The position numbers and the translations under genes are program-made. The notes beneath the pieces were generated by a model. It did not search any database, was not told where the DNA came from, and was given only the letters and a program-made list of their open reading frames with translations. Shown piece by piece: positions 1 through 11,545 of a stretch of 64,000 bases of DNA. Source of the stretch: Ichthyophis bannanicus (taxonomy: Eukaryota > Chordata > Amphibia > Gymnophiona > Ichthyophiidae); NCBI GenBank assembly GCA_033557465.1, contig CM066033.1:589588438-589652437 (forward strand). The letters run 5' to 3'. Numbering within the stretch: the stretch's first letter is position 1; every line of letters begins with the position of its first letter.

Positions 1-371
1 GGCTGCCTGGGCCACCAGGATCATGGAAGCCTTATCCTGCAGGTTCTTGAAGAAAGTCTGGGTGATTAGTGGCGTTGGAGGGAAGGCGTACAGAAGGCCC
101 TCTGACCACAAGATGAGGAAGTAGTCTGCCACTACCCGGGATGGGTGCGGATGGCGACAGCAAAAGCGGGGCAACTGAGCATTGGTCAGACTAGCAAAGA
201 GGTTCAGAGCTGCTGTGCATCCCTGGAGTCGTCGCCATTCGTGCAGCTGGAAGAGCCTGCTCAGCCTGTCCACTAAGGCATTGTCCTGGCCCGGAAGGAA
301 CACCGCCCTGAGGAGCATTCCTTGACTGACCGTGTATGAGCAGAGGGCTACTGCCTTCTGGCAGAGGCGGT
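1..371 (-). mobile_element. Truncated DIRS retrotransposon, RNase H tail
   Basis: On the minus strand this stretch encodes the end of a DIRS reverse transcriptase/RNase H protein. Readable pieces include LYAFPPTPLI and a following MILVAQ segment, the same order seen near 17258-17647 and 62270-62500. It is truncated at the window edge and at 371, where the AAAGCG terminus of the next DIRS begins. It may be the distal part of an older copy whose gag lies at 6190-7241, but the roughly 2 kb RT segment expected between them is missing. Confidence 0.75.
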
Positions 372-740
372 AAAGCGTAGTTACTCACCTGAAACAGGGG
401 TTCTCCAGGGACAACAGGAATCAGTCCTCACATAGGGGTGACGTCGGCGCCAACGGAACCCCGCATAGAACATTTCCCCAGCTTTCAAAAAACATCTTTG
501 GGAATGCTACCATGCATGCGTGGTCCCCCTCCCACCCAAGGATGCCATTTGTTCAGTCAGATGAGATAGCTTAGGCAAATGGTAAGAAGGTAAAGGAGGC
601 AACTCCCAGTGGAGGAAGGAGGGTTGTGAGGACTGATTCCTGTAGTCCCTGGAGAACACCTGTTACAGGTGAGTAACTATGCTTTCTCCAAGAACAAGCA
701 GGAAGTCAGTCCTCGCATATGGGACTCCATAGCTCCAGGC
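372..740. repeat. DIRS left terminal repeat plus internal complementary region
   Basis: 372-600 is the left inverted terminal repeat, matched in inverse by 5930-6133. 626-735 is the internal complementary region. Its first half, ending in GTGAGTAACTATGC, is the reverse complement of the left end. Its second half, starting TTTCTCCAAGAACAAGCAGG, is the reverse complement of the right end. Family knowledge: DIRS elements use this region to complete and circularise the cDNA before recombinase-mediated insertion. Confidence 0.85.
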
Positions 741-901
741 TACCGGGGAGTGAACTACGACAGCGCCAACTGCTACCAATAGGGAGGCCATGAGTTGAAG
801 AGGGTGAGTCCCTACCAAGAAACTCTGCAGACCCCAGTGTCCAGCATCACCATTGTTCCGGTACCTTTAACACAGAAGGGTCAGAGGGCAGGAGTTGTCT
901 A

Positions 902-1945
902 TACACCGAGAATGCTTTGGATTACTGCCTAGCCAAAGGCACTGTCTCTGCAGGACTCACTCTCGAGGCAGCTGTGAGCTGCGAACGTATGTATTGAAGA
1001 CCATGTGGCAGCTTTACAAATTTCTGTCACCGGCACTGAGCGTAGGTTGGCCACCGACATGGCCATAGCCCTCACACAATGAGCAGGTATCTGGTGCTCT
1101 ATAGAGAGGCTAGCTCGCTCATAAGAGGACAATACAGTCTGCCACCCAAGTGGACAGGATTTGCTTTGTCACAGATAGCCCCAGTTCGCTGGGGTCATAA
1201 GAGACGAAGAGTTGAGGAGCTTTCCGGTGGGCCTGGGTCCTCTGTAGATAGAAGGGCAGGGCCCTCTTACAATCCAACAGACTATGCCTTACCAGCATGA
1301 GGTCGTGGAAAGAAGGTGGGGTGGGGACCACCTCCTGATTGAGGTAGAAAGCCGACACCACCTTCGGAAGGAACTTGGGGTTCATGCGAAGCACAACCCT
1401 GTTCATATAGAACCTGGTATAAGGTGGATCTGCCACAAGGGCCTGTAGCTCACTCACACTCCGGGCGGATGTCAAGGCCACCAGGAAGGCCACCTTCCAG
1501 GAGAGATACCTCAGGTGGCAAGTCGCCAAGGACTCAGATGGTGGTCTGGTGAGCTGTCAGAGCACTACATACATTGAGATCCCACTCTGGTGAAGGTAGA
1601 CGGGGGGGGGGGGGGCTTTGACAGCAGAAGGCCTCTGAGGAACCTGGAGACTGGCTGGGAGGGGCCTCCCCTCCACAGGGTGATGGTTAGCTGCTACAGC
1701 AGTGAGATGCACCCTGACTAAATTAGATTTCAACCCTGAGCGGGAGAGATGCAGCAAGTGCTGCAGAAAGAGCTACAGATGGCAGGAACACGGATTCTCA
1801 TTCTGCTCTGCACGCCATAGAGAGAATCTCCACTTGAAGGCATATGTCCTCCTGGTGGAGGATTTCCAGGAGGCCAGGAGGATATCTTGCACGTCATCTG
1901 TGAGACTGAAGGGGGCAAGTGCTACCCTTTCAGCATCCATGCATT
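902..1945 (-). pseudogene. DIRS tyrosine recombinase, inactivated
   Basis: Remnant of the DIRS tyrosine recombinase, which would insert the circular DNA copy into the genome. The N-terminal STRRTYAFKW segment lies near 1800. The core helix reads LTSARSVSELQAL near 1450, where intact copies read SARRISELQAL, so the presumed catalytic arginine is serine. The HxxR motif (AHCVRAM) is kept near 1060. The nucleophile region reads AAHSCLE where other copies have AHYCLD, so tyrosine is serine. A TAG follows close to the C-terminus, near 925. Several frames are needed to read the whole domain. Two catalytic changes make it inactive. Confidence 0.8.
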
Positions 1946-3830
1946 TAACGTGAGGGATGCCAGGTTGGGGTGGAGAAGAAACCCCCCCTCCTTTGAAAGA
2001 AGATCTGTCTGACGGCCCAGAGCCACTGGGGGTGCCACCGACAGGGAGAGTAGTAGAGGGAACAAGGGCTGTCTGGGCCACCTGGGAGCAAACAGGATTA
2101 CTGCGGCATGGTAGCTCTGGCTCTTGAAAAGGCACCTATTAGAGGGGTCGGTGGGAATGCATAAAGCAGGCCCCTCGACTATGAGACGAGGAAGGCATCC
2201 GCTGCCACCCTGCTGTGGTGTGGCGAGGTCAGCAGAAATCTGGGCAGCTGTACATTGTCCGGGGATGCGAATAGGTCCAACCAGAGTCTGGCCCCAGAGG
2301 TGGAAGAGCCTCTGTGCCACCCTGGGATCCACTCATGTGGGCGAAGGATCTTGATAAGCCTGTCCGCCAAGGGGCTGTCCTGGACTGTGCGGCAGGCATC
2401 CGGGCCAGGACACCACTCTCAGGAGCATGCTGTTGCACACTGTGAAGGAGTGGAGGGCTACCGTCTCCTGACAAAGGAAGTAGGAGCCCGTGCCTCCCTG
2501 CTTGCTCACACAGAACATGGCAACCCGATTGTCCGTCTGTATGAGGACCAAGAGGTTGCTCAGAATGTAGCAGAAGGCCTGTAGGGCCAGGAAGATGGCC
2601 CTGAGTTCGTGGAGGTTAATTTGTAACCGAGACTTGTCTGGGGACCAGATGCCCTGAGTGCAATGGCCCTCGCAATGTGCATCCCAGCTTACCAGGTAGG
2701 CATCTGTTGTCAGGACCTTTTGTGGTGCTGGTGCTTGGAAAGGCATCCCTGCCCGAGATGTTGCGGGGACTGCCACCAGTTGAGGGAGGTTGCCAGTCGG
2801 TGGGTGACCCTTACCCTGTCTCACAGCTTGCTTGTGGCCTGTGTCCATTGGGATCTGAGACACCACTGGGCTGCTGGGCATGTGCAGGAGAGCCAAGGGC
2901 GTGACATGAAGCGTTGAGGCCATGTGGCATAACAAGCGAAGGAGCAGGCGGGTTGGCAACTGACCTGCAGCTTTGAACCTCCTCTGCTAACTGCATCAGG
3001 CGATGGGTCCTCTCTATCGTGAGAAAGGTCTTGACTTGCAGAGTGTCCAGCTGGGCTCCTATGAACTCCAAGTTTTGAAATGGGGAGAGGCTGGACTTGG
3101 AATAGTTGATGATGAATCCTGCAGGGTGTGAATTGTAAGCCTTCTGATTTACTGGCCTCAAGGGCCATGCTGCCTCTGATGAGCCCTCATGGACCCCCCG
3201 GAGACACACATGGGCGGCCATGACTGCCAGGCATTTAGTGAAGACCCTTGGAGAGGAGGCGAGGCTGAATGGCAGTACCCTGTACTGGTAGTGCTGCCCC
3301 CCACCAAGAATCTCAGGTACTGTCTGTGTGAAGGATGGACCAGGATGTGAGTGCATGCATCCTTGAAGTCCAAGGAGCAGAGCCAGTCTCCCTGGCGGAG
3401 GTAGGGCAGCAGTGTCCCGAGGGAGAGCATTTTGAACTTCTTCTCCCTCACCAGGAACTTGTTCAAGTTGCGCAGGTCCAGGATGGACCGGAGGCACCCT
3501 CTTCTTTTTGGGACAAGGAAATATCTTGAGTAGAAACCCTTTCCCCAGAAGTGTTGGGGTACAGGCTCCACTGCCCTGTCCCTAAGTAAACCTGTGAGTT
3601 CTGTGATGAGCAAGGCCTGGTGGAGGAGAGGTCGTAATGGTTCTCCTGGGAAGAGGTCTGGAGGGTATTGCTGTAGATAAAGGTGGTAACCCTCCCTCAC
3701 CACCTGCAGGACCCACTTGTCCGTGGTGATGCTGGACCAGAGACGTGGGCAAATGAGGCCAGCGACCTCCTGTGGGCTGAGGTGGGACTTCTGGGGGAAG
3801 GGAGGCCCTGCCCAGGGAGACAAAAGCTTC
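1946..3830 (-). pseudogene. DIRS reverse transcriptase / RNase H, broken
   Basis: Reverse transcriptase and RNase H of the family-A copy. RT fingers and palm are readable at 3823-3300: ILDLRNLNKFL, then LDFKDACTHILVHP, which carries the first catalytic aspartate. The segment that should hold the YLDD box is deleted near 3180-3200, where the frame jumps from VCLRG to HEGSSEAAW. RNase H traces follow: TTDAYLVSW near 2700, ELRAIFLALQAF near 2600 and QTDNRVAMF near 2520, then the C-terminal LPHSPGQPLGG region. At least three frameshifts separate these blocks. Homologues at 17258-18950 and 30811-32650 keep the YLDD box. Confidence 0.8.
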
Positions 3831-5723
3831 CCCCTGATTGGGTGGGAGCTGGTATCTGAGGCTTGGGGGCCTTAGGCTTCCGGGCCCCATGCCCCTAGAT
3901 TTTAGGCTGTGAGGCCTAGCGCTGCTGCCCCGAGTAAGGCTGGTAGGGCCCAGCTTGGTGATAGCCCTTTTTCCTCAAGGATTCTTTCTTGGGAAGGGTC
4001 GAGGTCTTCCTGGACAGCCTTTGCTGGGTCACCACCTCAGCCTCGATTTCAGCTGCCTTGTTGGACACTGGCTTCCCGAACATGTTCTCGCCATTGCAGG
4101 GGACATCCAGCAGCTTTTCTTGAACCCATTGCTCGAGGTCCGAGGTTTGTAACCATGCCTGACGCAGGGCACTGGTGCCAGAAGCTGCCACCCTGGCTGC
4201 AAACTCAAACCCGTCGTAGGTGTCCCTAGAGAGGAATTTGGAACAGTCCCGGATGCCTGCCGCCAGGGACTGGAACCTCTGCAGCGGTTCCGTGGAGAGG
4301 CCCGCCGAGACTCCCGAGAGCTCCTGGATCAGGCCTTTTAGGTACAATTCCCATGTACAGTTTTGTATGCCTGAATCTGGTACCCGAGCATGGCATCCTG
4401 ATAATACTTGTGGCCCAGGGAGTCAAGGGTCCGGGCCTCCTTGCCAGGGGGAACCGAAGAGTAGTTTTTTGGCTCTTCAGTTTCTGCATAGAGGAGTCCA
4501 CCACCACTATGGAGTTGTGTAGAGTTGCAGTTTGTGAAACCCGGGGCCCTTTCGGACACGGTAGATAGCATCCAGGCGCTGACTGACCACTGGCACAGAG
4601 GCTGGGGTCTCCCACATCCTGAGTAGCCGCCTCTCGAAGATGGGTGGAATTGGCACCGTGAGAGTCTCCTTGGAAGGAGACTTATATTGCAGGATCTCAT
4701 TCCTCGGTGTGCGGATCCTCCTCAGACTCCGTCTGGACCGAAAGAGCCCGGGAGCCATGTCGTGGACAAAGTCGTGGAAGGATATGTCCTCAGGCGGGGA
4801 AGTGGCGCTGAGGCTCTGGGGGAGAGGGCTCGGAGGGAACATCCCTGTGCCGGGAGGTCTCTGGAGAGGTCTTGTCCTTGGTTTCCCATTCAGATCCTGA
4901 GGGTATCGAGGAATCGGACTCGGGGGTAGCCTCGAGGAACCAGGCCCCCCCCCCCCCCCCGAGGATCTGGAGTCGGACGCCCGAACACTCGCTGGGGAGG
5001 ACTGGATCTCCAAGGAGCATGACCGAGACTTCGATCAATGCCGAGAACTTACCCGAGGCCGATGGCGCTCGGTGCCCAGCTCAATGCCCGGGGACTCTCC
5101 TGAGGTCAGGGCTGATGATGCTGGAAAAACCAGACAACACCTGCTGCAAGGCCAGGATGGAGGAGATGCTCTGCTCCATGGCTGCCATTTTGGACTCGAG
5201 GCCCGATGGCTGAGCAGCCTTCAGAGTGGACACTGACAGCCTTGGGTCCAATGCCAGCACTCCAGAGAGGACGACTACGGGTTCACGGGTCCTGGTGTGG
5301 TCTCCACTGCCAAGGACTCCTGTCTCGAGACTTTCTGAGGGCGCTGCTTGGAGTTGCCAGAGTCTTGCTGCGAGACTGCCGGGTTTCATCAGAGACACCT
5401 CGGCAGGCTTTGGTACCTTTTCCTTTTTCTTGACAGAGTGTCCACGGTCCCAGTTGGGCACCGCGGGGACATTACGTGACTCTGAGGACCCATGCGGGGC
5501 CTTGGAGTATGAGGCTACCATGGATGCCAGGATAGTCTGATCTGTGGAAGATATCATCCTGCTTCTGCTGACAACACAGGATGGCTTTTGCGGACATCTT
5601 TTTACTGAGGGAGCAGACCTCTGGATCGTTGTCGGCCCCTAGGATCCAGAGGCAGCAATCGTGTGTATCAGTAAATGACATGTTTTTTGCACACTGATCA
5701 CACTTTTTGAACCCGCTGGTCAT
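3831..5723 (-). pseudogene. DIRS gag-like ORF1, broken
   Basis: Gag-like first ORF of the DIRS copy; such proteins are thought to package the RNA. The start is placed at the ATG at 5723, before TSGFKKCDQC. That begins a cysteine/histidine motif (CxxC, TDTH, then C) seen also at 20924, 38942 and 42312; here its later cysteine is replaced (CLWIL). Further along, LLRMWETPAS lies near 4640, followed by the helical AAELEAEV-like region near 4050. A C homopolymer at about 4947-4960 and several frameshifts break the frame. Confidence 0.75.
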
Positions 5724-5929
5724 TGGGGGATAAAGTACCTCCGGTGAGGTCGAAGACTCTCGGAGTTGTCGGCGGATGGAAAAAAAGGTGCGAACCGCAC
5801 CGGGGGAAAAAAACCTAGTACATTTCCTTAACAGGATGCCGGGGCAAGCGCGCTCAGAGGCAGGAAAGGGACCAGCCACAACTGCATAAGGAAAAGGAGT
5901 TTTTTCACACACATTAATCAACTTTGTAA

Positions 5930-6133
5930 GGGGAAAAAGGACAGATGTCTGTTGGGTTCCGCTGGAAAAAGGAGACTGAGCAAGATGGAACCCTTGGGCA
6001 GGAAGGGGACCACGCATGTGTGGTGGCATCTCCCAAAGGCTTTCTTTGAAAGCTGGAGAGATGCTTCTGAGAAGTCCGTCAGCGCAAACATCACCCATAT
6101 GTGAGGACTGACTTCCTGCTTGTTCTTGAAGAA
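5930..6133. repeat. DIRS right inverted terminal repeat
   Basis: Inverse match to 372-600. It carries the conserved stretch with GAAAGCTGGAGAGATGC, then CACCCATATGTGAGGACTG and CTGCTTGTTC. It precedes gag on the minus strand, so it should hold the promoter and 5' leader of the element. Confidence 0.85.
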
Positions 6134-6189
6134 TACCCTTTTCCCCAAGATTTAGAGTTTATTCCAGAAGATAAATACTTACAAGTGCA

Positions 6190-7241
6190 GATCTATGTCC
6201 AGCTGTAGTTGACCTTCTGGGGAGTCTTCTGAACTCTATACATGGAGTCAAGCCTTCTACTAACCAGAGGTATAAAATGAGGTGGTTCTCCCACATTCTC
6301 ATCTGTACCCTCTGCAGGATGCGGTGTACGGGCACTGTCACCACCGCCTTCAGGGCTGAGGAGTACTGCAGGATCTCCAACTCTTCTGCTCTGGGCTCAT
6401 CCTCAGTCTCCAAAGAAAATGGAATGGCCTTGGCCATAACCCTCACAAATTCTTGGAAGGTCATGTCCTCAGGAGGGGACTTGCGCTGCTCATGAGGTGG
6501 ACAAGGGTCTGACAGGAGCTCAGGCGACCTGCCCTCCGACAAATCCTCTGATTCTATATTGGTGACCCAGCCTTCTGAGTCAGACTCAGAGAGAAAATCA
6601 AAGTACTTCTGAGTGTCTGTCTGGATCACTCTCCTGCTTCGAGAGTATTGGGAGCTCCTGCGAGAGTGATGATGCACCAATACCCTCCTAGATCTTGAGG
6701 GTGCATTGGACCCGAGATGCTAGAGAGGACAATTTGGCCAGACTGGCACTGGTGTCAGGGTACTTTGATGCCCCAATGTCGATGCCTCTCCCACAGGCAG
6801 AGCATGTATCTCCAGGATTGGCTGTACAGTGGCCAATGTCGATGCAGCTGAAGTCAAGGCCCCAGGATGCTATGTCATCAACAGTTCCATAATATGTTTG
6901 AGCCCTTGCAGAAGGCGCTTCTCCATGGCTGCCGATTCTGAAGGCTGTAGGCTCTGAGCAACTTCGATCTATGTACCCGGTAGTTGTACAGGGATTTCGG
7001 CGACTGGATTTTGTCTGTCAGTGCCCCTCCAATATTCTGGAGGATGAGCTCTCTTCCCTTCAGGGCACTTTCGAGGGGTGCTTTCGATGCCATGCCTCAA
7101 TGGGCTCTGACTCCGATGCACCACAGTCTTCACATGATGTTCAGCATGGTCATCAGCATGTTGAAGAAGATGCAGCCAAATCCTTCCTTGTCTTTGGGTG
7201 GAGACTTATCAATGGGCGATGCTCTGGGGCACTATAGGTGC
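6190..7241 (-). mobile_element. Older DIRS family-A gag fragment (part 1 of a split copy)
   Basis: Minus-strand gag remnant with readable blocks such as RMWENHLILYLW near 6280, PVHRIL near 6330, ILQYSSALK near 6370 and MTFQEFVRVMAKA near 6450. These match gag of the other family-A copies. It stops at 7241, where a 5'-truncated CR1 begins, and resumes at 22312 with the earlier, zinc-motif part of gag. The two halves therefore belonged to one copy. Confidence 0.8.
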
Positions 7242-7585
7242 TTGGTTCCGTATCTTAAAAAGGATATAGTGTTATTGGAAAAGGTTCAGACAAGAGCTAC
7301 CAAAATGGTAAAGGGGATGGAAGGATACCCCTATGAAGAAAGGCTAAAAAGTTAAGGGCTCTTTAACCTGGAAAAGAGACAGCTGAGGGAAGATATGATA
7401 GAAGTCTATAAATTAATGGAGTGAAATGGGTAAACGTAGATCGATTGTTTACATTATCAGAATATAGAAAGGCTAGGGGACATGCAATGAAGCTACAGGG
7501 TAAACTATTTAAGACTAATAAAAGAAAATATTTTTTCACTCAACGTGTAATCAAACTCTGAATTTGTTACCGGAGGATGTAGTAA
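7242..7585 (+). mobile_element. CR1 LINE, 5' part of a copy split by a DIRS
   Basis: Starts abruptly inside the RT C-terminus (CGTATCTTAAAAAGG) and reads LKKDIVLLEKVQTRATKMVKGMEGYPYEERLK, broken by stops. It matches the same segment of the CR1 at 23785-25590. It breaks at GATGTAGTAA (7585), and the expected continuation AAAGGCTG is found 14.5 kb away at 22062. Being 5'-truncated is normal for LINE insertions. Confidence 0.9.
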
Positions 7586-7790
7586 GGTGAACTTAGACTT
7601 ACCTGCTAATTGTTGCTCCTTGAGGAACTCCAGTCCAGTCTCGAACCTCTGGGTTTAGTACCTCCTCTAGAAGCTTGGAGACTGAGTAACATCATTCTTT
7701 TGATGACACTGGTATAAATACCCGAGGGACCGCCTCCTCGCTCCAGTAAACGACTGACAAAGCAGACTCACCGGAGCAACAATTAAGAAG
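7586..7790. repeat. Family-B DIRS left inverted terminal repeat
   Basis: Inverse match to 21870-22061. Shared blocks include CTCTGGGTTTAGTACCTCC, GGTATAAATACCCGAGGGAC and CTCGCTCCAGT. The remaining bases to about 8040 are non-coding and hold nothing else I recognise. Confidence 0.88.
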
Positions 7791-8040
7791 CAAACCATCA
7801 AATTTAAACAATAGAAAAACTAAACATGAGAAAGTGTACTCACTCTTAAGTCTTTCTAAAAGCCAGCTAAGGTGCGCCCTCCTCCTTAGGAGGGGATCTT
7901 GACTCCCTTAGCCTCCCCATTCACCTATCCCACCCCTTACGGACTGTAAGCCTTATTACTACTCTTTCAGCTTACCCTGTAGAATACCATACCTGTTCGC
8001 TTCAGGCTCTAGTCCAAAATACAGGTTCTTAGGGCGGGAT

Positions 8041-8140
8041 ATGGGACTGGACTGGAGTTCCTCAAGGAACAACAATTAGCAGGTAAGTCTAATTTCACCT
8101 TCCTTATCGTCCCTCCAGTCCAGTCCTGAACCTCTGGGGA
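8041..8140. repeat. Family-B DIRS internal complementary region
   Basis: First half (GAGTTCCTCAAGGAACAAC, then AATTAGCAGGTAAGTC) is the reverse complement of this copy's left end. Second half (CCTTATCGTCCCTCCAGTC) is the reverse complement of its right end. The junction between them reads AATTTCACCTTCCTTATCG, which predicts an AA overlap between the two element ends. Confidence 0.87.
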
Positions 8141-8162
8141 TGTAACAGAGCAGTGACAATTC

Positions 8163-9167
8163 TTAACGGGAGGGACCGGCTAGACCAGCCTGAAGCACTG
8201 CTGATCCAAAACATGTATCCCTTTCCGCCTGAACATCAAGACGATAATGCTTGACAAAGAAATGTAAGGACGACCAAGTAGCCGCCTTACAGATCTCAAT
8301 AGCCGGCACTAAACTGCACTCAGCCCACGACGCTGCTTGCACCCTAGTTGAATGCGCTTTAAGCCCTTCCGGTACCGTTTTCCCTTCAACAGATATGCCG
8401 ACGCTATAGCCTCTTTGAGCCATCTGGCAATTGAAGCCTTGGAAGCTGCTTCCCCTTTTTTTGCTCCTCCAAACAAGGCAAACAGTCTGTCCGTATTGCG
8501 GAAAGCCGCTGTCCTCCGCAAATACTTCTTCAATGTCCTCCGGACATCTAGGAGATGCAGCTTTCCCGAATCTGCATCTTTGCCTCCGCATTCAAAAACT
8601 GGTAGCGAAACTACCTGATTCACATGAAAAGTCAACACCACCATGGGCAAAAATGACAGGATTGGTCTCAACACCACCTTCTTATCGTAAAAGGCCAAAA
8701 AAAGGCTTTCTACAGGACAATGCCTGCAACTCCGAAATTCTACGCACCGAACATATAGCCACTAGAAAAACCACTTTGAGAATAAGGTCTTTCAACAAAG
8801 CTCTTGACAAAGACTCGAACGGTTCGTGTCCCAACGCCTCCAATACCAAACATAGATCCCACATCAGCCTGCAGGGCAGCCGTAACAGAGACACCGCTCT
8901 CAAAAAACGTCTAACATCAGAGTGTGCTCCAAGCACCTCTCCCTTTATCTTCCCTCTATAACAGAAAAGCGCCGCCAACTGAACTTTCAATGACGCAGCA
9001 GCTAAATCCTTCTCAAACCCATCCTGTAAGAACGATAGAACTTGAGAAACTGTAGCATTCAATGCTTTCACTCCTTTACCATCACACCATGCCTTGAATA
9101 TTCGCCAAATACGAACATACGCCAAGGAGGTCGACCTCCGCCTTGACTTCAACAAGGTGGCAATCAC
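8163..9167 (-). pseudogene. Family-B DIRS tyrosine recombinase, frameshifted
   Basis: Three overlapping frames give an almost complete recombinase. 9167-8682 covers the N-terminal DNA-binding part (RRSTSLAYVRIWRIFKAW) and the catalytic arginine helix ICSVRRISELQAL. 8698-8309 and 8591-8163 cover the rest, including AHSTRVQAA (HxxR) and WSSLHFFVKHYRLD with the nucleophile tyrosine. Arg, HxxR and Tyr are all kept, and two frameshifts are the main damage. The stop at 8163 lies just after GLAGPSR, next to the internal complementary region, as expected for DIRS. Confidence 0.85.
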
Positions 9168-9191
9168 CTCCGAAGAGCACCCTCAGGGCTC

Positions 9192-9855
9192 TCAGCCTCG
9201 CCCTCTCAAGAGCCAAGCCGTAAGCGAGAATCGATCCACCTGAGGCATGTGTAACGGACCCTGTAATAACAGATCCCGCCGCATCGGTAGGTGCCATGGT
9301 CGGTCAACTACGAGTCTCATTAGATCCGCATACCATGGTTGTCTTGGCCAATCTGGAGCTATCAGAATTACAGGCCCTCTGTGTACTTCTATTCGTTGAA
9401 GTATCCGACCTATCAACATCCATGGTGGAAACAAGTACAGGAGTTGTTCTTCCGGCCACCTCTGAATGAGAGCATCAAGGCCCTCCGACATTCTTTCTCG
9501 CCTCCTGCTGAAGAACCTGTTGGCCTTTGCTGATTGAAACGTCGCCATCAAATCCATTACTGGCGTTCCCCAACAGCCCCTTATCTCGAACACTTCCGGA
9601 TTGAGAACCCACTCTCCAGGGTCTACCTTGACCCGACTCAAAAAAAAAAAAAAAATCTGCTTCTACATTGTCCACCCCTGCTACATGTGACGCTGACACG
9701 GCCAGCAAATTCGCCTCGGCCCACATGAACAGTTGTTCGGCCTCGGCTTCCAGAGCGACACTGCTTGTGCCCCCTTGCTGATTGCTAAACAAATACTTCT
9801 GCTCTGTTTTTACTAAAGAAAATCCTGGAGAAGGACCATCTGTGACTCCCAAATA
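9192..9855 (-). pseudogene. Family-B DIRS RNase H tail, truncated
   Basis: C-terminal part of the RT/RNase H ORF. 9852-9475 reads SNQQGGTSSVALEAEAEQLF and HVAGVDNVEADFF, the final RNase H histidine/aspartate block. 9641-9192 reads MDLMATFQSAKANRFFSR and YLFPPWMLIGRILQRI. A run of 15 A at 9639-9653 has shifted the frame. Upstream of 9855 the RT domain is gone and CR1 sequence starts, so the polymerase core of this copy has been lost. Confidence 0.8.
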
Positions 9856-9861
9856 TAAAAA

Positions 9862-11340
9862 TGGGAATGAGAGGATGAGGTGTTAGAACAACTTGCAAAA
9901 CTGAAAGTGGACAAGGCCATGGGACCGGATGGGATACATCCCAGGATACTGAAAGAGCTCAGAGAGGTTCTTGCAGGGCCGTTTAAAGGATATTTTCAAC
10001 AGATCCTTGGAAACAGAAGAGGTTCCTCAGGACTGGAGAATGGCTGACGTCGTACCTCTACACAAAAGTGGTGACAGGGAAGAAATGTCAAACTACAGGC
10101 CCATGAGCCTTACCTCGGTGGCGGGAAAGGTAATGGAGATGCTCCTGAAAGAGCGAATAGTGAACTTTCTCAAAACCAGAGGGTTACAGGATCCGAGGCA
10201 ACATGGTTTTACCGAGGGGTGATCTTGCCAAACAAATCTGATTGAGTTCTTTGACTGGGTGACCAGAGAACTGGATCAAGGACATGTGATGGATGTCATC
10301 TACCTGGATTTCAGCAAAGCCTTTCATACTGTCCCTCATAGGAGGCTTATCAATAAACTCAGTAGTTTGGGGATGGGTCCCAAGGTGGTAAACTGGATCA
10401 GAAATTGGTTGACTGACAGACGAAAGAAGGTGATGGTAAATGGAGCTCACTCGGATGAAAGGAAGGTGATTAGCGGGGTGCCGCAGGGTTCGGTCCTGGG
10501 CCCGGCACTGTTCTATGTATTTGTGTACTTGGGTAGCAGAAATACAAAGGAAATGTACACGATAGGGGGTGAGAGGTTGGTGTGCACGGAGCAGGAGAAA
10601 GACCTCGGTGTGATTATTTCTGTAGATCTCAAGGTGGCAAAACAGTGCGACAAGGCGGTGGCAAAAGCGGAGGCTGTTGGGCTGCATTTGAAGAGGAATT
10701 AGGAATTACCAGCAGAAAGGAAGGGGTATTAGTGCCACTGTATAAGTCTCTGGTGAGCCCAGTAAGAAACGTGGAAAGCAAGCGGAAGAATGTACAAAAT
10801 CAAACTTTATTTAATTATTCCACTCTAGCCACTGGCCCAACATAGGCCGTGTTTCGTGAAGCCACTGGCCCGACATAGGCCGTGTTTCGTGAAGCCTTCC
10901 TCAGGGGCTTTAAATGGCTGTATAGGTATTGCTTTATTCAAAAATTCATCTGACCGTGAGGACCCAAAAATTCATATTACAGGTCGAACGTTATGTAAAT
11001 GTACAATGGAGAACCACTGGTCCTATGGATCAGCTAATAACTTCAAAGTGTACATCTAAACAAGAAAACGACAGGCGCCTTCCTAACTGTTGCAAACGCC
11101 ACTCGCAAACCTCTTCCATAGATGGGGAAGCTGTAAAACTAGAGGGCATGACATGAAGCTGCAAGGTGGTAAATTGAAAGGCAATGTCAGGAAATACTTT
11201 TTTACTGAAAGGGTGGTGGATGCTTGGAATGCCCTCCCGATGGAGGTGGTGGGGGCAAACACAGTGATGGAATTCAAAGTGGCCTGGGACAAACACAGTG
11301 GATCACTTTACAGCAACAAGATTAAATCAAAATAAACTGA
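9862..11340 (+). mobile_element. CR1-like LINE, second subfamily, internally deleted
   Basis: Plus-strand CR1-like RT remnant. Readable parts are MGPDGIHPRILKEL near 9920, DWRMADVVPLHKSG near 10030, YLDFSKAFHTVPHRR near 10300 and SGVPQGSVLGPALF near 10480. The segment with the FADD catalytic box is deleted, joining GPALF to the EKDLGVIIS block near 10600. The C-terminal part (DMKLQGGKLKG, then YFFTERVVDAWNALP) resumes at 11125-11320 after a PLE-like insert at 10772-11124. The subfamily differs from the copies at 23785 and 46021. Confidence 0.82.
10772..11124 (-). repeat. Penelope-like element terminal fragment with a 33-bp tandem duplication
   Basis: Interrupts the CR1 between its RT C-terminal blocks. 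On the minus strand it reads CCCCTGAGGAAGG, then GAAACACGGCC, the signature of PLE terminal repeats. The unit beginning GCCACTGGCCCRACATAGG occurs twice in direct tandem (about 10826-10891). A poly-T/ATTTAATTATTCC stretch precedes it. No coding region is present, so it is a solo end or a very short non-autonomous copy. Confidence 0.55.
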
Positions 11341-11344
11341 ACCA

Positions 11345-11545
11345 TCTAATTTCTCAACAAATAGGGGTGTCCTACATGGAGCAATGGGGGGAGGAGCGGT
11401 GGGTTCACCCCTAAACAAACAAAGAAACAAAGATATGGGAGGAGTGCACCTTCTCCTGGTGGGTGCACCACTAAGCAAAGACATGGGCAGGGGAGCACCA
11501 ACTCTCTAAAAGACATGGGAAGGGGTGCACCTACTCCTGCCATAT
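11345..11545. repeat. Imperfect tandem repeat
   Basis: Three degenerate units of about 60 bp share GACATGGG(A/C)AGG, GGTGCACC and CACTAAGCAAAG-like blocks. Non-coding. It lies between the CR1 end and the 3' region of the PLE. 11546-12540 is also non-coding and AT-rich. It is probably PLE 3' sequence, with a CCCCTGAGGAACC ... GAAACGCGG motif on the minus strand at about 11880-11945. Confidence 0.45.

Larger units (their letters stand above)
372..6133 (-). mobile_element. DIRS retrotransposon, family A, full length but degenerate
   Basis: A 5.8 kb element bounded by inverted terminal repeats. The left end starts AAAGCGTAGTTACTC and the right end finishes near CTGCTTGTTCTTGAAGAA. Minus-strand order is gag, reverse transcriptase/RNase H, tyrosine recombinase. 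There is no protease, integrase or DDE domain, which separates it from LTR retrotransposons. All ORFs are interrupted, the RT YLDD box is deleted and the recombinase has lost key residues, so the copy is dead. Confidence 0.9.

Noticed and set aside
371..372. Older DIRS running continuously from 1-371 to 6190-7241 around the copy at 372-6133
   Set aside because: Plausible, but the RT segment expected between the two pieces is absent, so I keep it only as a possibility.
10826..10891. CRISPR-like repeat
   Set aside because: Only two direct copies with no spacer; a local tandem duplication in a PLE end of a vertebrate genome.
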